Shown: positions 1-11,011, counted from the stretch's first letter. The stretch is 64,000 nt of DNA from Albidovulum inexpectatum (GCF_002927635.1 NZ_PRDS01000001.1:124001-188000); one strand, 5' to 3'. Numbers and translations: made by a program. Notes: generated from the sequence alone by a model not told the origin.

Positions 1-588
1 CTGGGGCCTTCGGGATCGGGCAAGTCCACACTCCTGAACATCCTTGGCGGGCTGGACCGGCCAAGCTCGGGCACGGTGATGTTTCGGGATATCGACCTGA
101 CAAGGCTGGATGACACTCAGTTGACTGCCTATCGGCGCGACCATGTCGGGTTCGTGTTCCAGTTCTACAATCTGGTCGCCTCGCTGACGGCGCGCGAGAA
201 CGTCCAGCTTGTCACCGATGTGGCACGCGACCCGATGCCACCAGAAGACGCCCTGCGCCTGGTCGGGCTGGAAGCGCGGCTTGACCATTTCCCTGCCGAA
301 CTGTCGGGCGGCGAGCAGCAGCGCGTTGCCATCGCCCGGGCCATCGCCAAGCGACCGGACGTCCTGCTGTGCGACGAACCGACCGGGGCGCTGGACAGCA
401 AGACCGGCGTTCAGGTGCTCGAGGCGCTGCATATGGTCAACATGCAACTGGGAACGGCAACCATCGTCATCACGCACAACGCCGCGATCCGGCGCATGGC
501 ACACCGTGTCGTGCGCTTTCAGGATGGCCGCGTCCTGTCGGTCGAAACGAACGATCACAGGATCGCACCGCAGGAGATCGCATGGTGA
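1..588 (+). CDS. ABC transporter ATP-binding protein, MacB/LolD type (5' end outside window)
   Basis: The nucleotide-binding subunit of an ABC exporter; the reading frame is already open at base 1, so the N-terminus is missing. The Walker A motif GPSGSGKST lies at bases 4-30. A Q-loop (FQFYN) follows, the signature LSGGEQQ is at about 301-321, and Walker B with CDEPTGALD is at about 370-400. The switch histidine is in ITHN near 475. The stop codon overlaps the start region of the FtsX-type permease, so the two are translationally coupled. The ATPase-permease-HlyD order resembles MacAB or DevBCA exporters. The substrate cannot be told from sequence, and the outer-membrane TolC partner is not in the window. 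Confidence 0.93.
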   Translation: MGPSGSGKSTLLNILGGLDRPSSGTVMFRDIDLTRLDDTQLTAYRRDHVGFVFQFYNLVASLTARENVQLVTDVARDPMPPEDALRLVGLEARLDHFPAELSGGEQQRVAIARAIAKRPDVLLCDEPTGALDSKTGVQVLEALHMVNMQLGTATIVITHNAAIRRMAHRVVRFQDGRVLSVETNDHRIAPQEIAW

Positions 589-2951
589 TGCGCGCGCTGG
601 ACAGAAAGCTGTTGCGCGATTTTGCGCGGCTGTGGGCCCAGGCGCTGGCGATTGCGGTTGTACTTGGCTGTGGCGTGGCGGCGCTGGTCACCTCATTCGG
701 GATGTACCAGGCGCTGAATGAAAGCCGGCACGCCTATTACGAACGCAACCGTTTTGCCGATATCTGGGCCAGTGCGCGGCGGGCGCCGATCCATCTCGTG
801 CCGCTGGTCGAATCCATTCCCGGCGTGCGCAGCGTCGAGGCCCGGATCGAGGGCATGGTCACGCTGGACCTTCCCGGCCGGGTGCCGATCGCGGTGGGTC
901 ACATCGTGTCGCTGCCGACTTTCGGCCCGCCGGTGCTGAACGTCCCCGTTATGCGGTCCGGCCGCCTGCCCGACCCCGATGCCCGCGACGAGATCGCGGT
1001 CAACGAGCCCTTCGCGCGCGCGCACGGCTTTGCCCTCGGAGACCGCATCGTGGCAAACATCAACGGCAAGCGGCGCGTTCTGGTCATCACGGGCACGGTC
1101 CTGTCGCCCGAATTCATCTATACGCTGGGTCCCGGCGCGCTGATGCCCGACCGGGAAGGCTTTGCCGTCATCTGGATGCCCGAGCGCGCGGCCCAGGGGG
1201 CCTTTGACATGAACGACGCCTTCAACAGCCTGACCGTCGCGCTGCATTCCGGGGCGCGGATCCAGGACGTGATCGCCGCGATCGATCGGCTGCTCGAGCC
1301 TTATGGCGGAACCGGGGCGCATGGCCGCGACCGGCAAGAGTCCGACAGCTTCGTCTCGGCCGAGATATCTCAGCTCTGGACCATGACGATCGTGATGCCG
1401 CCGATATTCTTCGGCGTCGCGGCCTTTCTGGTGAACATGGTCCTTGGCCGGATCGTGGCGCTGGAGCGGACCGAGATCGGCCTGCTGAAGGCGCTGGGCT
1501 ATTCGAATGCGACGATCGCGGTGCATTACCTTGCGCTTGCCGCGCTGACCGCGATCGTGGGTGTGGTCCTTGGCTGGATCGTCGGCGCACGGATGGCCGG
1601 GGGGCTGGCCCGGCTTTATGCGCGGTTTTTCGATTTTCCCTATCTGATCCTGCGCGCTTCGTGGACCGTTTACGGAATCTCGGGCCTCCTGGCGCTGGCA
1701 TCGGCCTCGGTCGGCGCGCTGCGCGCGGCGCTGTCCGCGGCACGGCTGCCACCCGCGATCGCGATGCAGCCGCCTGCCCCGCCGTCGTTCCGGCGCACGG
1801 CAATCGACCGCGCCTTCGACCACCTGCGCCTGTCCCAGCCGACGATGATGATCGTGCGCTCGATCCTGCGCTGGCCGCTGCGGGCCGCGGTCAGCGTGCT
1901 TGGCCTGTCGATGGCGGTCGCCGTGCTGGCAGCCGCAAGCTTCTTCGACGGGGCGCTTGACCGGATGATCTGGCTGACCTTCGACCAGGCCAATCGCCAG
2001 GATGCGGCGCTGATCCTTGCCCAGGACCTGCCGGAAGGCGCGATCGATGAAATCGCGGCGCTGCCGGGCGTCCTGCAGGCCGAGGCCCAGCTGGTCGCCC
2101 CGGTGATCCTGCGCAACGGGCATCTGTCGAAACATGTCGCGATCGAGGCACGCCGGCCCGATGCGGACCTGTCCCGCACGGTCTCGTCCGGTGGACGGGT
2201 GATCGCGCCGCCGCCGGGCGGACTCATCCTTCCTCAACGTCTGGCCGACTATCTTGGCATCGCCCCGGGCGACGCGGTGACGGTCGAATTCCTGACCGGC
2301 CGGCGCGAGACATTGCACATGCCCCTGTCGGCAACGATCGAGCAATATGTGGGCATCGGCGCCTATGCCGATTTCGAAACGCTGAATGCCCTGCGCCGTC
2401 AGGCACCGTTGATCAGCGTGGCCAATGTCACCCTGGACCCTGACGCGACCGAGGCCTTTCACCGCGCGGTCAAGCAACTGCCCAAAGTCGCCGGCGTCGC
2501 CATGCCGACCGATGCGCGCCGCTCGTTCCAGGACACGATCCGCCAGAACATCACGATCACGACGACCGTCTATGTCACGATTGCCGTGCTGATCACCCTG
2601 GGCGTGGCGTATAATGGCGCGCGCATCCAGCTGTCCGAGCGCGCGCGCGAACTGGCCAGCCTGCGGATCATCGGATTTTCGCGCGGCGAGGTGTCGTTCA
2701 TCCTGGTGGGCGAGACGATGCTGCTGGCGCTTCTGGCCCAGCCCCTTGGGTGGCTCTTCGGAATGGGGATTTCATGGGCCTTCGTGCGGGGCGTGAACAG
2801 CGACCTGTATCAGGTCCCCTTCGTCGTGCAGCCGGCCCTGTTCGCGCGTGCGTCTCTGATCGCATTGATCTCTGCATTGGCGGCAGCGCTGATCGTCAGG
2901 CGCCGTATCGACCGTCTGGACCTGATCGCCGTCATGAAAACGCGGGAGTAA
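582..2951 (+). CDS. FtsX-like ABC transporter permease with two FtsX domains
   Basis: An inner-membrane permease of 789 residues, about twice the length of a MacB/DevC permease core. It carries two FtsX-type halves, as in the large duplicated permeases. An N-terminal membrane segment (about residues 19-40) is followed by a periplasmic domain and a three-helix cluster in the middle. A second anchor sits near residues 435-455, then another periplasmic domain and a final three-helix cluster ending in a polar tail. The ATG at 582 was chosen because AGGAG lies five bases upstream and it overlaps the ATPase stop; an ATG at 588 is an alternative. It works with the upstream ATPase and the downstream adaptor. 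Substrate unknown. Confidence 0.9.
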   Translation: MVMRALDRKLLRDFARLWAQALAIAVVLGCGVAALVTSFGMYQALNESRHAYYERNRFADIWASARRAPIHLVPLVESIPGVRSVEARIEGMVTLDLPGRVPIAVGHIVSLPTFGPPVLNVPVMRSGRLPDPDARDEIAVNEPFARAHGFALGDRIVANINGKRRVLVITGTVLSPEFIYTLGPGALMPDREGFAVIWMPERAAQGAFDMNDAFNSLTVALHSGARIQDVIAAIDRLLEPYGGTGAHGRDRQESDSFVSAEISQLWTMTIVMPPIFFGVAAFLVNMVLGRIVALERTEIGLLKALGYSNATIAVHYLALAALTAIVGVVLGWIVGARMAGGLARLYARFFDFPYLILRASWTVYGISGLLALASASVGALRAALSAARLPPAIAMQPPAPPSFRRTAIDRAFDHLRLSQPTMMIVRSILRWPLRAAVSVLGLSMAVAVLAAASFFDGALDRMIWLTFDQANRQDAALILAQDLPEGAIDEIAALPGVLQAEAQLVAPVILRNGHLSKHVAIEARRPDADLSRTVSSGGRVIAPPPGGLILPQRLADYLGIAPGDAVTVEFLTGRRETLHMPLSATIEQYVGIGAYADFETLNALRRQAPLISVANVTLDPDATEAFHRAVKQLPKVAGVAMPTDARRSFQDTIRQNITITTTVYVTIAVLITLGVAYNGARIQLSERARELASLRIIGFSRGEVSFILVGETMLLALLAQPLGWLFGMGISWAFVRGVNSDLYQVPFVVQPALFARASLIALISALAAALIVRRRIDRLDLIAVMKTRE

Positions 2952-2955
2952 GCCC

Positions 2956-4161
2956 ATGAAGATCAAGCCTCGCAACGTGATTCCGGGCGCTCTGGGCGCG
3001 GGCCTGCTTCTTGCGCTGGCCTTCGTGGCTTTCCGTGAAGACCCCGTTGCCGTCGATCTGGCAAGGATCGACCGCGCGCCCATGCGCGTGACGATTGACG
3101 CAGAGGCGTATGCCCGGGTCCGCGAACCCTATGAGGTCGCGGCGCCGATCGCGGGCAAGACGCGCCGCGCTCCGGTGCGGGCCGGGGACCGCGTGATTGC
3201 CGGCGAAACGGTAGTTGCGGTGGTTGACCCGGCTCCGCCCGCACTTCTGGACGCGCGATCGCGCGAACAGGCCGAGGCCGCCGTGGCCGAGGCCGAGGCG
3301 GCGCTGGCCGCGGCACAGGCCCAGTTTCGACAGGCGCAGGAAGAGCTGGCCTTTGCGCGTTCGCAATATGACCGGGCGCGCAGGCTGACCGAACGCGGCG
3401 TCATGTCCGAGACGCAGTTCGAGGAAGCCGGCCAGCGCCTTGCGATCCGCATTGCGGCCGAGGAAGCCGCGCGTGCCAATGTCACGATGGCGCGCAGCCG
3501 CCTGCAACGCGCCCGGGCGGCACTGATCGAGCCGGGCACTGCCGCCGGCGGACGCGACGCCTGCTGTGTCAATATCCGCGCGCCGGTCACCGGCACGGTC
3601 CTGGCCGTGGACATCATCAGCGAACGCCCGGTTGCCGCAGGCACACGCCTGTTGACGATCGGCAAGACGGACGATCTGGAAATCGTCGCAGACCTTCTGT
3701 CCGCAGATGCCGTGCGCCTGCCCGAAGGCGCGCGCGCCCTGGTCGAACGATGGGGCGGGCCGGAGCCGCTCGAGGCACGGCTGCGCAAGGTCGAGCCCAG
3801 CGCGCATGTCAAGGTTTCGGCCCTCGGCATCGAAGAGCGCCGGGTCGATGCGCTCTTCGATCTGACATCACCGCCCGAATTGTGGCGTGGATTGTCCGAC
3901 GGCTATGCGCTTTTTTTGCGCATGATCTCGTGGGAATCCGAAAACGCCCTGCAGGTGCCGCTTTCCGCGCTGTTCCGCCGCGACGGCGACTGGGCGGTGT
4001 TCCGGCATCGCGACGGGCGGGCAGAGACCGTCCCCGTAAGGATCGGGCATCGCAACGCCACCATGGCCGAAATCCTGTCGGGGCTGGAGCCAGGGGACAT
4101 GGTCGTGCTGCATCCTTCGGACGCCATTTCCGATGGCACGAGGATCGCGCCCAGGCCCTGA
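2956..4161 (+). CDS. HlyD-family periplasmic adaptor subunit
   Basis: Membrane-fusion protein of 401 residues that would link the upstream ABC exporter to an outer-membrane channel. One N-terminal membrane anchor (about residues 10-26) is followed by a lipoyl-like half motif near 60-85. An Ala/Glu/Arg-rich coiled-coil hairpin spans about 90-185, then come the second lipoyl half (APVTGTVLAV) and beta-barrel regions. It starts four bases after the permease stop, behind a GGGAG ribosome binding site, so the three genes form one operon. It resembles DevB/MacA-type adaptors, but the transported compound is not evident. Confidence 0.9.
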   Translation: MKIKPRNVIPGALGAGLLLALAFVAFREDPVAVDLARIDRAPMRVTIDAEAYARVREPYEVAAPIAGKTRRAPVRAGDRVIAGETVVAVVDPAPPALLDARSREQAEAAVAEAEAALAAAQAQFRQAQEELAFARSQYDRARRLTERGVMSETQFEEAGQRLAIRIAAEEAARANVTMARSRLQRARAALIEPGTAAGGRDACCVNIRAPVTGTVLAVDIISERPVAAGTRLLTIGKTDDLEIVADLLSADAVRLPEGARALVERWGGPEPLEARLRKVEPSAHVKVSALGIEERRVDALFDLTSPPELWRGLSDGYALFLRMISWESENALQVPLSALFRRDGDWAVFRHRDGRAETVPVRIGHRNATMAEILSGLEPGDMVVLHPSDAISDGTRIAPRP

Positions 4162-4222
4162 CGCGATTTGACATTTGCCGCGGTCGGCCACATCTGGGTG
4201 ACACAGGCTTCGGGGGAATGTC

Positions 4223-6727
4223 ATGGAGAGTCGGGAAACGGTCTTTGAGATGCAGGGCATGTCATGTGCGTCCTGCATCGGTCGAGTCGAACGGGCGCTG
4301 AAATCCGTTCCCGGCGTCCAGGCGGCCGAGGTGAACCTGATGGCGGGCACGGCGCGCGTGCGCCATGGCGCAGAAGTCTCGGCCAATGATCTTGCCCAGG
4401 CTCTGGGCAAGGCCGGCTATCCCCCGGCCGAAACCCAGACAAGGCTGCGGATCGAAGGCATGTCCTGCGCATCCTGCGTCGGCCGGGTCGAGCGCGCCCT
4501 GAAGGCATTGCCCGGCGTCATCGAGGCCGAGGTGAACCTTGCCACCAACTCGGCCCGTGTCCGGCATCTTGCCGGCGTGGTCTCTGCGCAGGCTCTGGCC
4601 GATGCGGTCACGCGCGCGGGCTATCCCGCACAACCCGACAACGAAGACACAACCCGGCCGGCCAAGGATCATCACGCCAAGGATCATTACGGGGACGAGT
4701 CCGCCCGGCTGCGCCGATCCTTCCTGATTTCGGCCGCCCTCGCGCTGCCGGTCGTGATACTTGCCATGGGCGGCCACATGGTTCCCGCCTTTCATCACTG
4801 GATCGCCGCCACCCTGGGCGAGGCGAACTCCTGGCGCATCCAGTTCATCCTGACGGCCGCCATTCTGCTTGGCCCCGGCGCGATCTTCTTTCGCCACGGG
4901 ATTCCCGCATTGCTGCGCGGCGCGCCCGAGATGAACTCGCTGGTGGCGATCGGCAGCCTTGCGGCCTTTGCCTATTCCACGATCGCAACCTTTGCACCCG
5001 CGCTCTTGCCCGAAGCCGCGCGCGAGGTCTATTTCGAGGCCGCCGCGACCATCGTGACGCTGATCCTTCTTGGGCGGATGCTCGAAGCCCGCGCCAAGGG
5101 TCAGGCCGGCGAGGCAATCCGCCGCCTGATCGGGCTGCAGCCGGACTCCGCGCGGGTCGAGCGCAACGGCCGCGTGACCGAGATCCCTGTCGAGGAACTG
5201 CGTCCCGGCGACATCGTGCATCTGGCACCCGGCGAGCGCGTCGCCGTCGATGGCGTGATCGTGTCGGGACATGGCTGGATCGACGAAAGCATGCTGACGG
5301 GCGAACCCGCCCCCGTGGAAAAGGGCCGGGGTGACACGGTCACGGGCGGCACGGTGAACGGACAATCCGCCCTGGTCTATCGCGTAACCGCGACCGGCGC
5401 CGATACCGTTCTGTCGCGCATCATCCGAATGGTCGAACAGGCCCAGGGCGCCAAGCTGCCGGTGCAGGCGCTGGTCGATCGCATCACCATGTGGTTCGTA
5501 CCGGCCGTCATGGGCGTTTCGGTCGTGACCTTCGCGGTCTGGATGGTCTTCGGCCCCCAGCCGGCCTTGACGCATGCGCTTGTTGCGGCGATCTCGGTCG
5601 TGATCATTGCCTGCCCCTGTGCGATGGGGCTGGCCACGCCGGTCTCGATCCTGGTCGGAACGGGGCGAGGCGCCGAGCTTGGCATCCTGTTCCGGCGGGG
5701 TGATGCGCTGCAAAGACTGTCGGAGGCACGGCTTGTCGCATTCGACAAGACGGGCACGCTGACACAGGGCAAGCCGGAAGTGACCGACCTGCTTGTTGTC
5801 CCGGGCGTGGACGAAGCGGCCGTTTTGCGCCTTGTTGCGGCGGCCGAGGCTAGGTCCGAACATCCCCTTGCCCGCGCGCTGCTTGACCATGCCCGGATGC
5901 GTGGCATCGACGCCCCGCCTGCCGAGGACGTCCGGGCCCTGCCGGGCAGGGGCCTGTCTGCTCGCTCAGACGGTCATGCCATCCTGATCGGAAATGCGCG
6001 CGCCCTGGCCGAATCCGGGATCGAGATTGCCGCGCTGGAACAGCGGATAGCCGATCTTTCGGCCCGCGCGCGGACGCCGGTTCTGGTGGCGATTGACGGG
6101 CAGCTTGCGGCCCTGTTCGGAGTCGCCGACCCGATCAAGCCCGGCGCACGCGCGGCGATCGAGGCGCTCCATGCGCTTGGCCTGACCACGGCGATGGTGT
6201 CCGGGGACACGGCATCCACCGCGCGCACGATCGCAAGGGAACTGGGCATCGATCGAGTCGAGGCCGAGGTGCTGCCCGACGGCAAGGTCGCCGTGATAGA
6301 GGAGCTGAAATCACAGGGGCTGACGGCCTTTGTCGGCGACGGGATCAACGATGCGCCGGCGCTGGCCGCGGCCGATATCGGCATTGCAATGGGAACGGGC
6401 ACGGATGTGGCCATCGAGTCAGCCGAGGTCGTCCTGATGACGGGCGATCCCGAAGCCGTGGCCGATGCGGTGCGCCTGTCGCGCGCCACGATGCGCAATA
6501 TCCGACAGAACCTGATATGGGCCTTTGGCTACAACGTCGCGCTGATCCCGGTCGCGGCGGGGGTACTTTACCCCTTTGGCGGACCGATGCTGTCGCCGAT
6601 GCTGGCCGCGGGAGCGATGGCCTTGTCTTCGGTCTTCGTGGTGACCAACGCGTTGCGTCTGCGCCGCGCGGGGCCCTGGCGGTCAACGCGGCCGCTCGCG
6701 CGTCAGTCGCAGCCCGCGACTGCCTGA
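4223..6727 (+). CDS. copA: Copper-translocating P1B-type ATPase
   Basis: Inner-membrane Cu(I) exporter of 834 residues. Two N-terminal HMA domains carry the metal-binding CxxC pairs at Cys15/Cys18 and Cys82/Cys85, both within MSCASC. The intramembrane CPC motif is at about residues 464-466. The phosphorylation motif DKTGTLT has its aspartate at about 508. The TGE motif (MLTGEP) and the hinge GDGINDAP are present. The C-terminal helices have the copper-type pattern of asparagine, tyrosine and serine residues. It follows the exporter operon by 61 bases. No CueR-type regulator is adjacent. Its 3' end overlaps the convergent FG-GAP gene by 25 bases. Confidence 0.95.
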   Translation: MESRETVFEMQGMSCASCIGRVERALKSVPGVQAAEVNLMAGTARVRHGAEVSANDLAQALGKAGYPPAETQTRLRIEGMSCASCVGRVERALKALPGVIEAEVNLATNSARVRHLAGVVSAQALADAVTRAGYPAQPDNEDTTRPAKDHHAKDHYGDESARLRRSFLISAALALPVVILAMGGHMVPAFHHWIAATLGEANSWRIQFILTAAILLGPGAIFFRHGIPALLRGAPEMNSLVAIGSLAAFAYSTIATFAPALLPEAAREVYFEAAATIVTLILLGRMLEARAKGQAGEAIRRLIGLQPDSARVERNGRVTEIPVEELRPGDIVHLAPGERVAVDGVIVSGHGWIDESMLTGEPAPVEKGRGDTVTGGTVNGQSALVYRVTATGADTVLSRIIRMVEQAQGAKLPVQALVDRITMWFVPAVMGVSVVTFAVWMVFGPQPALTHALVAAISVVIIACPCAMGLATPVSILVGTGRGAELGILFRRGDALQRLSEARLVAFDKTGTLTQGKPEVTDLLVVPGVDEAAVLRLVAAAEARSEHPLARALLDHARMRGIDAPPAEDVRALPGRGLSARSDGHAILIGNARALAESGIEIAALEQRIADLSARARTPVLVAIDGQLAALFGVADPIKPGARAAIEALHALGLTTAMVSGDTASTARTIARELGIDRVEAEVLPDGKVAVIEELKSQGLTAFVGDGINDAPALAAADIGIAMGTGTDVAIESAEVVLMTGDPEAVADAVRLSRATMRNIRQNLIWAFGYNVALIPVAAGVLYPFGGPMLSPMLAAGAMALSSVFVVTNALRLRRAGPWRSTRPLARQSQPATA

Positions 6728-7454
6728 AAGCTCTGCGGACCGCGATAGGGACCCAGATCGGACAAAGACAGCGCGTTGCCGTGCAGTCGCGCCCCGACGA
6801 CCCTGCGCCATCCCGCATCGGCCAACAGGATCGTGGGCTGCCCGTCGCAACGGGCAATCCGGCCTTCGATCACCGATTGGCCAAAGCGATGATTGCTGAC
6901 GCCGCCGATCTTTGCCACCGGGACCAGTTGACCATCCTGCCACCGCAGAACCTTCAGCACGCGCCCCAGATGCGGCGTTTCGACATAGGCAATCTCGACC
7001 CGACCATCCTCATCCAGATCGGCCGCACCCGTCGGCGCCAGCCAGCGAAATCGGCGGCCAATGAACGGTGTTGCCGCCGCGCGGGTCAAACCAGTGTCAT
7101 TCAGATGCCAGACGGCCAGCCGGGCACCCTGATCGGCATGGCTCTCGACCACGATGATCTCGGCAGAACCGTCGCCATCGAGATCCGACAGGCGCGGGGC
7201 GGTGTCCTCGAAGACAAGATCCTCGGGCAGCGTAGCCGTCAGCGCCCGGCCATCGGACAGGCGCACGCGCATTTGGCCGTGTTCGACCGGATCGCCCAGC
7301 GCCCCATGTGGATAGCGTGTCGTCGGCGCCGCGTATTCGGCTGCCACGATCCCGACCCGCACCGCGTCATTCGCGGTTGCGACACAGGCGGCCAGGCCAA
7401 GACAAAGCGCGAGCAGACCCCCAGGTCTGCCCGCACCTCTGCCCGCCCGCCGCA

Positions 7455-7455
<1 letters not shown>
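6703..7455 (-). CDS. FG-GAP/VCBS-repeat lipoprotein
   Basis: A 250-residue exported protein of unknown function. The N-terminus has arginines, a hydrophobic stretch and a lipobox-like LAAC around Cys24, suggesting a lipoprotein. Two DxDxDG calcium-binding-type loops, DLDGDG and DLDEDG, match FG-GAP/VCBS beta-propeller repeats. The start ATG overlaps the stop of the upstream ferredoxin gene (TGATG), implying translational coupling. Its 3' end runs into the end of copA on the other strand. The protein family is recognisable in Rhodobacteraceae, but I know of no assigned role. Confidence 0.75.
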
Positions 7456-8252
<797 letters not shown>

Positions 8253-8274
<22 letters not shown>

Positions 8275-8708
8275 CGCCGCACCATGGTGCGCAGCGCAAA
8301 GGACGACCGCAGCGACCGGATACCCGGCACCCGCATCAGGCGCTCTTCAAGAAAGCGGTCGAAATCGGAAAGATCAGCCGCCACCACGCGCATCAGGATG
8401 TCGCGCGATCCCGTCATCAGATGGCACTCCATCACCCGGTCAAAGGCCCGCACGGCGCGTTCGAACGCATCGATGGCCTCGCGCGTCTGGGTCTCCAGCT
8501 CGACCCAGACGAAGACCGAAACCGGCAGTCCCAGCTGCGCCTGATCGACGCGCGCGCCATAACCCTGGATCAGGCCGTCACGTTCAAGCCGCGCAAGGCG
8601 GCGCGCGCAGGGCGTTGGCGACAGGCCGACCTCTGCCGCCAGCTCGGTTATGGACATGCGCCCGTCCCGCTGCAGCGCGGTCAGGATGCGGCGATCAATG
8701 GCGTCCAT
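8253..8708 (-). CDS. Lrp/AsnC-family transcriptional regulator
   Basis: DNA-binding regulator of 151 residues. An N-terminal helix-turn-helix starts with the typical MDAIDRRIL and includes ITELAAEVGLSPTPCARRL at about residues 20-38. A C-terminal RAM ligand-binding domain follows with the GSRDILMRV-like core. Members of this family sense amino acids. It is transcribed divergently from the amino-acid dehydrogenase gene across a 124-base AT-rich gap, so it probably controls that gene and itself. This is inference from position. Confidence 0.92.
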
Positions 8709-8832
8709 GCATTTTCTCCAAAATTTGCTTCAAAAATGGCGGATACCACCAATATTGAAACAGAATAAGCCGTTATTTGGCGAAAAGCTGCAAACCCATG
8801 GTGCTATGTTGGACCAGAACAAGGAGAGCGCC
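8709..8832. promoter_or_regulatory. Divergent promoter region between lrp-like gene and amino-acid dehydrogenase
   Basis: A 124-base intergenic stretch that is much richer in A/T than its surroundings. It contains runs such as AAAATTTG and CAATATTG, of the kind Lrp proteins prefer. AAGGAGAG at 8821-8828 is the ribosome binding site of the dehydrogenase. I cannot place a convincing -35/-10 pair. Confidence 0.45.
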
Positions 8833-9882
8833 ATGCAGACGACCAGGGTTGAGACCAAGGAACATGAAGAAGTCTGGCGCGTCAGCGACCCCGATACGGG
8901 CCTGACGGGCTTCATCGCGATCCATTCGACCAGGCTGGGGCCAGCCGCCGGAGGGCTGCGCATGCGCCCATATGCCAGCGAGGCCGAAGCCCTCGAGGAC
9001 GCTCTGCGCCTCTCGCGCGGGATGACGTTCAAGAATGCCGCGGCCGATTTGCCGCTGGGGGGTGGCAAGGCGGTCATCATCGGCGATCCCGCCCGTGACA
9101 AGACGCCCGATCTGCTGCGCGCGATGGGCCGGGCCGTCGATGGGCTGAAAGGCCGCTACTGGACGGCCGAAGACATGGGCATGACCACCCAGGACATGGC
9201 GATCATCGCCGAGGTCACACCCTATGTCGCGGGCCGCGCGGACGCGCCGCACGGCTCGGGCGATCCTTCGCCCGTCACGGCGCGGGGCGTGTTCAACGCG
9301 ATCCGCCGGGCCGCGCGGCATCGTCTGGGCGTCGAAAATCTAAACGGTCTCACGGTTTCGGTCCAGGGGCTGGGCAATGTCGGCTGGCATCTCTGCGCAT
9401 TGCTGCATGGCGATGGCGCCGATCTGGCCGTCAGCGACATCGACCCAACCCGGGTAGGCCATGCCGTCGCCGAATGGAGCGCCCTGGCAGTCGCACCCGA
9501 GGAAATCCACAGCATCGCGGCCCAGATCTTCGCGCCCTGCGCGATCGGGGGCATCCTGAACGAGCGCACGATCCCCGAGCTGGCGGCCGAGGTCGTGGCG
9601 GGCGCCGCAAACAACCAGCTGGCGACCCCGCAGGACGGCGACCGGCTGCATCAGCGCGGCATACTCTATGCCCCGGACTTCGTTGCCAATGGCGGCGGCA
9701 TCATCAATGTCGCGGCCGAGATCCTGGGGATCGAGGATCGCGAAACCTGGGTCGCCCAGAAGCTCGACGCGCTGGACCGCACGATGGAGGCGATCCTGTC
9801 GGCCGCCGAGGCCGAGAATGTCAGCCCCAACGCCATTGCCGAGCGCATCGTTGCGGAAAGAATGGCCCGCGCGGCGGCCTGA
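8833..9882 (+). CDS. Leu/Val/Phe-type amino-acid dehydrogenase (Glu/Leu/Phe/Val dehydrogenase family)
   Basis: NAD(P)-dependent oxidative deaminase of 349 residues acting on branched-chain or aromatic amino acids. The substrate-binding lysine is in MTFKNA (Lys67), and the catalytic lysine is in the GGGKAV motif (Lys79). The Rossmann motif GLGNVG lies in the second half. The length matches leucine/phenylalanine dehydrogenases rather than the longer glutamate dehydrogenases. The ATG at 8833 has a strong AAGGAGAG five bases upstream. The divergent Lrp-type regulator suggests amino-acid-responsive expression. Which amino acid is preferred cannot be read from sequence. Confidence 0.9.
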   Translation: MQTTRVETKEHEEVWRVSDPDTGLTGFIAIHSTRLGPAAGGLRMRPYASEAEALEDALRLSRGMTFKNAAADLPLGGGKAVIIGDPARDKTPDLLRAMGRAVDGLKGRYWTAEDMGMTTQDMAIIAEVTPYVAGRADAPHGSGDPSPVTARGVFNAIRRAARHRLGVENLNGLTVSVQGLGNVGWHLCALLHGDGADLAVSDIDPTRVGHAVAEWSALAVAPEEIHSIAAQIFAPCAIGGILNERTIPELAAEVVAGAANNQLATPQDGDRLHQRGILYAPDFVANGGGIINVAAEILGIEDRETWVAQKLDALDRTMEAILSAAEAENVSPNAIAERIVAERMARAAA

Positions 9883-9942
9883 TGCCTTGACCTTGCCGGG
9901 CCGCAGTCCGATCTGTGGGGGAAAGCTGCAGGAGAGCGAAGC

Positions 9943-10140
9943 ATGAAACTGTCCATCCCCGACATGAGCTGCGGCCACTGCAAGGCCGTGGTGGAACGCA
10001 CGATCATCGAAATCGACAGCGGTGCCGACGTGATCGTCGATCTCGACAACCGAACGGTCGAGGTCAAGACCACGGCCGCGCCGCAGGCGCTGGTTCAGGC
10101 GCTCGAGGCGCAGGGTTATCCGGCGAAGATCCTCGATTGA
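9943..10140 (+). CDS. Heavy-metal-associated domain protein, CopZ-like copper chaperone
   Basis: A 65-residue single HMA domain with the metal-binding MSCGHC motif (Cys10 and Cys13) and the ferredoxin-like beta-alpha-beta pattern. It ends in the usual GYPAKIL-type strand. Such proteins deliver Cu(I) to CopA-type ATPases. Here it lies 3.2 kb downstream of copA, separated by unrelated genes, so the pair is near but not in one operon. AGGAG lies upstream of the ATG. Confidence 0.9.
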   Translation: MKLSIPDMSCGHCKAVVERTIIEIDSGADVIVDLDNRTVEVKTTAAPQALVQALEAQGYPAKILD

Positions 10141-10230
10141 TCCGCTTGCCCGATTCGGCCCATTGACGCATGATGGGATCGGAACGGGCGGCACGACAGA
10201 ACCGCCCGCCAAGGGAAAGGGCCTGTCGAG

Positions 10231-10527
10231 ATGAAATACCTGTATCTTGCGACGGCGGTGCTGGCGCTTTCGCCCGCAGCGGCAGATGCCGGCGCGATCG
10301 AATCGGCCTGCCAGCGCGCAGGCAAGCCGGTCAGTCGCGCCCTGTGCAGCTGCATCCAGAGCGTGGCCGACCGCACCCTGAGCAGATCGGATCAGAAGCT
10401 GGCGGCGAAACTGCTGCGCGATCCGGACAAGGCAGACGAAATCCGCGCATCGCGTCGCAATTCGCACAAGGCGTTCTGGGAACGCTATCGGGCGTTCGGG
10501 TCCAGAGCCGAGCAGACCTGCAGCTAG
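10231..10527 (+). CDS. Small secreted protein with conserved cysteines, function unknown
   Basis: A 98-residue protein with a signal peptide (MKYLYLATAVLAL, cleavage near ADAG). The mature part has cysteines in the ALCSCIQ pattern and at the C-terminus, and a charged helical middle. A similar family is widespread in Rhodobacteraceae, often carrying the doubtful label arginine transporter; nothing here suggests transport, as there is no membrane segment after the signal. It is probably periplasmic and disulfide-bonded. It stands alone between copZ and the convergent phosphatase gene. Confidence 0.7.
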   Translation: MKYLYLATAVLALSPAAADAGAIESACQRAGKPVSRALCSCIQSVADRTLSRSDQKLAAKLLRDPDKADEIRASRRNSHKAFWERYRAFGSRAEQTCS

Positions 10528-10531
10528 ACGG

Positions 10532-11011
10532 TCAGCCCTGCCCCCGCACCGCCCTGCCCCGCACCGGCCCAAGCGCCGTGACAAGCGCATCCGCCGCACG
10601 CTCGATCAGGTCCAGCGCGCCGTCGAAATCGCGCGTGAAATAGGGGTCGGGCACGTCATCCCCGGCGCCCGGCAGCCAGAACAGCATCAGGCGAACCGGC
10701 GTCCGTGCGTCTCCCGGCCTCCTGGCCTCGATGTCGGACAGGTTCTGGCGGTCCATCGCCACGATCAGGTCGAATCGCTCGAAATCCGCTGGCGCGAACT
10801 GGCGCGCGCGCAGGCCGCCAAGATCGTAGCCGCGCGCCGCGGCGGCCGCGATCATCGGCCCATAGGGTGGCTTTCCCACATGCCAGTTGCCGGTGCCGGC
10901 GCTGTCGACCGTCAGGTCCAGCCCCGCCATGCGGGCCTTGGCCGAAACCACGGCCTCGGCCGCGGGCGAGCGACAGATATTGCCCAGGCAGACAAACAGA
11001 ATACGCTGCAT
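10532..11011 (-). CDS. Low-molecular-weight protein-tyrosine phosphatase
   Basis: A 159-residue phosphatase. The P-loop CLGNICRS sits at residues 8-15 with nucleophile Cys8 and Arg14. The general-acid loop is DPYF near the C-terminus. It would remove phosphate from protein tyrosine (or arginine) residues. The ATG at 11011 is preferred over one at 11026 because AGAGG sits six bases upstream of it and the family begins right before the first strand. It is divergent from the sirtuin gene with only 46 bases between the two starts. Confidence 0.92.
   Translation of the reverse strand: MQRILFVCLGNICRSPAAEAVVSAKARMAGLDLTVDSAGTGNWHVGKPPYGPMIAAAAARGYDLGGLRARQFAPADFERFDLIVAMDRQNLSDIEARRPGDARTPVRLMLFWLPGAGDDVPDPYFTRDFDGALDLIERAADALVTALGPVRGRAVRGQG

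Noticed and set aside
693-2477. A 594-codon open frame opposite the FtsX permease
   Set aside because: Antisense shadow; composition dominated by Arg, Gln, Asp and His without any fold signature.
4169-4200. TTGACA upstream of copA as a CueR-controlled promoter
   Set aside because: No matching -10 at 17-19 bases and no CueR dyad could be found.
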